From NCBI RefSeq assembly GCF_003967355.1, contig NZ_BIFH01000016.1, forward strand, positions 544,984 through 588,248: DNA of 43,265 nucleotides, given 5' to 3'. Each line of letters begins with the position of its first letter. Positions within the stretch are counted from its first letter, which is position 1. Shown here in pieces: positions 41,505 to 43,265 of the stretch. The notes below the pieces were generated by a model. It was given only the letters and a program-made list of their open reading frames with translations. It searched no databases and was not told the DNA's origin. Position numbers and translations under genes: made by a program. Source of the DNA: Embleya hyalina (lineage in GTDB: Bacteria > Actinomycetota > Actinomycetes > Streptomycetales > Streptomycetaceae).

Positions 41505-43265
41505 ATGCATGTGTCGCGCCGGGACGAGGTCGAGGGGTTCGCCGGGGCCGAAGGGTCGCCGGGGGGTGGGATGTTCGCCGAGGCCGAGGGCTCTGCCGGG
41601 GACGAGGGGTTCGCCGAGGTCGCGGCGGGGCTGATCGCCCGGCACTGGGGAGGGGCCGCCGCCGCGCCGACGGGGGACCTGGATCGACTGTGGGAAATGG
41701 GCGCCGGGCACGGCTGGTTCGACCTCGGGCGCGAGGACGATCTCGCCGCCTCGATCACCCTGGCCCGGGTGCTCGGTCGGGCCGCGTGTCCGTTGCCGGT
41801 GTCGGAGGGATTCGTGGCGGCACGGTTGTTCGCCGAACATGTCGGACTGGCCGCGGCGATCGGCGACGGTGGCGTCCGGGTGGCGACGGCGTTGCCGGGT
41901 GATCCGGGGCTGCCGGGGGCCGGTTGCCTGGTCGAGGCGGGCGACGTCGCCGGCCACGTCCTGCGACTGCCGCCCGGCGGTGGGCCGATGGGGCTGCATC
42001 GGATCGAGGCGGTCGACCCGGTCGAGGACTTGGCGGTGCCGGGGTGGACGCGGGCCCGACTCGGCTCGGCGCTGGCCTACCTCGAACTCTCCGCCGCCGA
42101 GGCCGATCGCGCGGTGACGGTGCTGCGGCTGGGCTGGGCCGCGCGAGCGCTCGGCGCCGCGGAACGGGCCGCGGGGTCGGCGCTCGCGCACGCCAGGGTG
42201 CGTACCCGGGCCGGCGAGCCGGTGGGTGCGTTCGCCGCCGTGCGGCAGCGGGCCGATCGCATGGAACTGGGGGCGGGCGATCTGTTGATCGCCGATGCGG
42301 TGCGGCGCTACGCGGAGGGGGCGGGCGATTGGGCGATCGCGGCGGAGCTGGCCGTCGCGCAGATCCGGCGGGTCGCGCCGCGGGTACGGTTCGGCGCGCA
42401 CCACGAGCCGGGCGTGGCCGGTTGCTCCGACGAACACGAGACGCCGTGGTTGTTCCATCGGGTACGGGCCGACCTGGCCCGCCTGCGCGCGTTCGCGGCG
42501 CCCGGCGGGGACGCGGCGGATCGGCTGCTGGAGGGGGCCCCGGGCGGCGACGCCGCCGCGGGCGCCGCCGTGCACGGGGCGGGTGTCCGCACGTCCGCCC
42601 TGCCGGACCCGTGGCTGGGACCGGACGGCGAGGCCCTGCGGGAGGCGTGCCGGAAGGTGGCGTCGGGGCGGTGGGGGCCGACGGCGTCGGGAGCGGAGGG
42701 GGCGCCGGACACGGGGCCGGGACCGGCGCGGGAGTCGGAATCGAAGCGGGAACCCGGACCGGAGCCGGAGCCGGAATCGACGTCGAGCCCGGAGGCGGGC
42801 TCGGGTTCGCAGCCGAGGCCGGAGCCCACGAACGCGGCAGAACTCTCGCCGGATTCGGCGCCACCACCGCCGTTGCCCGCCTCCGCCTCGACCGGGCCCG
42901 CCTCCGCCGCACCTGCGCCCGCCGTACCCGTCCCGGCCCCACCTGCCTCCACCGCGCCCGCGACCACCACGCCCACGTCCGTCTCGGGCGCGCCCGAGTC
43001 CGCTGCATCGGCCTCTGCTGCACTCGCGTCCGCCGTCTCGGCCGCGCCTGCCTCCACCGCGCCCGCGACCGCCACGCCCATGTCCGTCTCGGGCGCGCCC
43101 GAGTCCGCTGCATCGGCCTCTGCTGCACTCGCGTCCGCCGTCTCGGCCGCGCCGGCCTCCGCTGCGCCCGTGACCGCGACGCCCAGGTCGGCCTCGCCCA
43201 CCTTGGCTGCGCCGGCGTCCGCCTCGGGTGCGTCCGAGTCGGCTGCGTCCGCGTCTGCTGTGCCC
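41505..43265 (+). CDS. Acyl-CoA dehydrogenase-like protein with repetitive tail (runs off window)
   Basis: The frame is open from ATG 41505 (AAGGGAG 7 nt upstream) to the right edge, 587 codons without a stop. Residues ~45-110 resemble the N-terminal helical domain of acyl-CoA dehydrogenases (LWEMGAGHGWFDLG, ASITLARVLGRAACPLPVSEGFVA). The middle domain is much shortened (~110-180). The C-terminal helical domain is recognisable (AARALGAAERAAGSALAHARVRTRAGEPVGAFAAVRQRADRMELGA, and FGAHHEPGVAGCSDEHETPWLFHRVRADL where family members have a GGxGyTxE region). From ~390 on it becomes Pro/Glu/Ala, then an Ala/Ser/Thr/Pro tail with a 35-residue tandem repeat. It may be an inactive relative or one half of a linked pair; the far end is not visible. 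Confidence 0.75.
   Translation, partial: MHVSRRDEVEGFAGAEGSPGGGMFAEAEGSAGDEGFAEVAAGLIARHWGGAAAAPTGDLDRLWEMGAGHGWFDLGREDDLAASITLARVLGRAACPLPVSEGFVAARLFAEHVGLAAAIGDGGVRVATALPGDPGLPGAGCLVEAGDVAGHVLRLPPGGGPMGLHRIEAVDPVEDLAVPGWTRARLGSALAYLELSAAEADRAVTVLRLGWAARALGAAERAAGSALAHARVRTRAGEPVGAFAAVRQRADRMELGAGDLLIADAVRRYAEGAGDWAIAAELAVAQIRRVAPRVRFGAHHEPGVAGCSDEHETPWLFHRVRADLARLRAFAAPGGDAADRLLEGAPGGDAAAGAAVHGAGVRTSALPDPWLGPDGEALREACRKVASGRWGPTASGAEGAPDTGPGPARESESKREPGPEPEPESTSSPEAGSGSQPRPEPTNAAELSPDSAPPPPLPASASTGPASAAPAPAVPVPAPPASTAPATTTPTSVSGAPESAASASAALASAVSAAPASTAPATATPMSVSGAPESAASASAALASAVSAAPASAAPVTATPRSASPTLAAPASASGASESAASASAVP
42942..43265 (+). repeat. 105-bp tandem repeat in coding tail
   Basis: Two nearly identical 105-bp units lie at 42942-43046 and 43047-43151, followed by a degraded third unit that runs to the window edge. 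In frame this is a 35-residue repeat containing SVSGAPESAASASAALASAV. The near identity of the two units points to recent duplication. 105 bp is a multiple of 3, so copy changes keep the frame. Confidence 0.8.

Noticed and set aside
42308-43201. 297-codon leftward gene at the right edge
   Set aside because: It is antisense to the acyl-CoA dehydrogenase-like frame, which has a ribosome site and recognisable domains; the leftward product is Ala/Glu/Gly repeats.

Overview
The window is very GC-rich DNA with strong third-position G/C bias, many GTG starts and Shine-Dalgarno-led genes. Its gene families are typical of actinomycetes: an ECF42 sigma factor with a DGPF/YCII partner, SpoIIE-type PP2C phosphatases, a class F sortase, HxlR, IclR, MerR and TetR regulators, and a TTA codon in a transporter gene. 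It reads as chromosomal DNA of a Streptomyces-like member of the Streptomycetaceae or a close relative. I found no tRNA, rRNA, CRISPR array, insertion sequence or prophage, and no core housekeeping operon, so this looks like an accessory region.

Layout. 1-580: gene-free, with imperfect 28-bp repeats and a terminator hairpin. 581-2707: an EF-G paralogue. 2708-3506: gene-free, with an octameric repeat tract. 3507-5937: an MFS exporter divergent from an HxlR regulator fused to a peroxiredoxin. 5991-11742: an IclR regulator and two SpoIIE-family sensor phosphatases. 11743-13046: 1.3 kb of A-poor, C-rich degenerate tandem repeats. 13047-14373: a secreted, membrane-anchored protein overlapping a class F sortase. 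14453-19178: an NAD(P)-binding epimerase-like protein with a divergent TetR, a hypothetical protein, an APH(6)/hydroxyurea-type kinase, a NudK-like Nudix hydrolase and another TetR. 19207-21003: a DGPF protein and ECF42 sigma factor behind a candidate autoregulated promoter. 21121-25519: a methyltransferase, an orphan RelE-like protein, a YqeB-like membrane protein with its TetR, and a MerR divergent from an aldo/keto reductase. 25654-28844: a metal-chelate ABC importer with a structured leader. 28824-30089: a cytochrome P450.

30296-34926 holds the most interesting locus, a two-gene RNA repair cassette. The first gene encodes an ATP-dependent RNA ligase fused to a polynucleotide kinase. The second, coupled by a TGATG overlap, encodes a 962-residue protein with an MJ1316-type RNA end-recognition domain, an endonuclease/exonuclease/phosphatase domain, a 2H phosphoesterase and a complete eukaryote-like poly(A) polymerase core. 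Together they could process broken 3' ends, phosphorylate 5' ends, add nucleotides and seal RNA.

35143-43265: a D-Ala-D-Ala carboxypeptidase divergent from a response regulator / histidine kinase / GerMN lipoprotein operon, a DHA2-type MFS exporter with a TTA codon, and an acyl-CoA dehydrogenase-like gene with a repetitive Ala/Ser/Pro/Thr-rich tail that runs off the right edge. Start sites were chosen from Shine-Dalgarno spacing and domain boundaries. All functions are inferred from motifs read by eye; no database search was possible.
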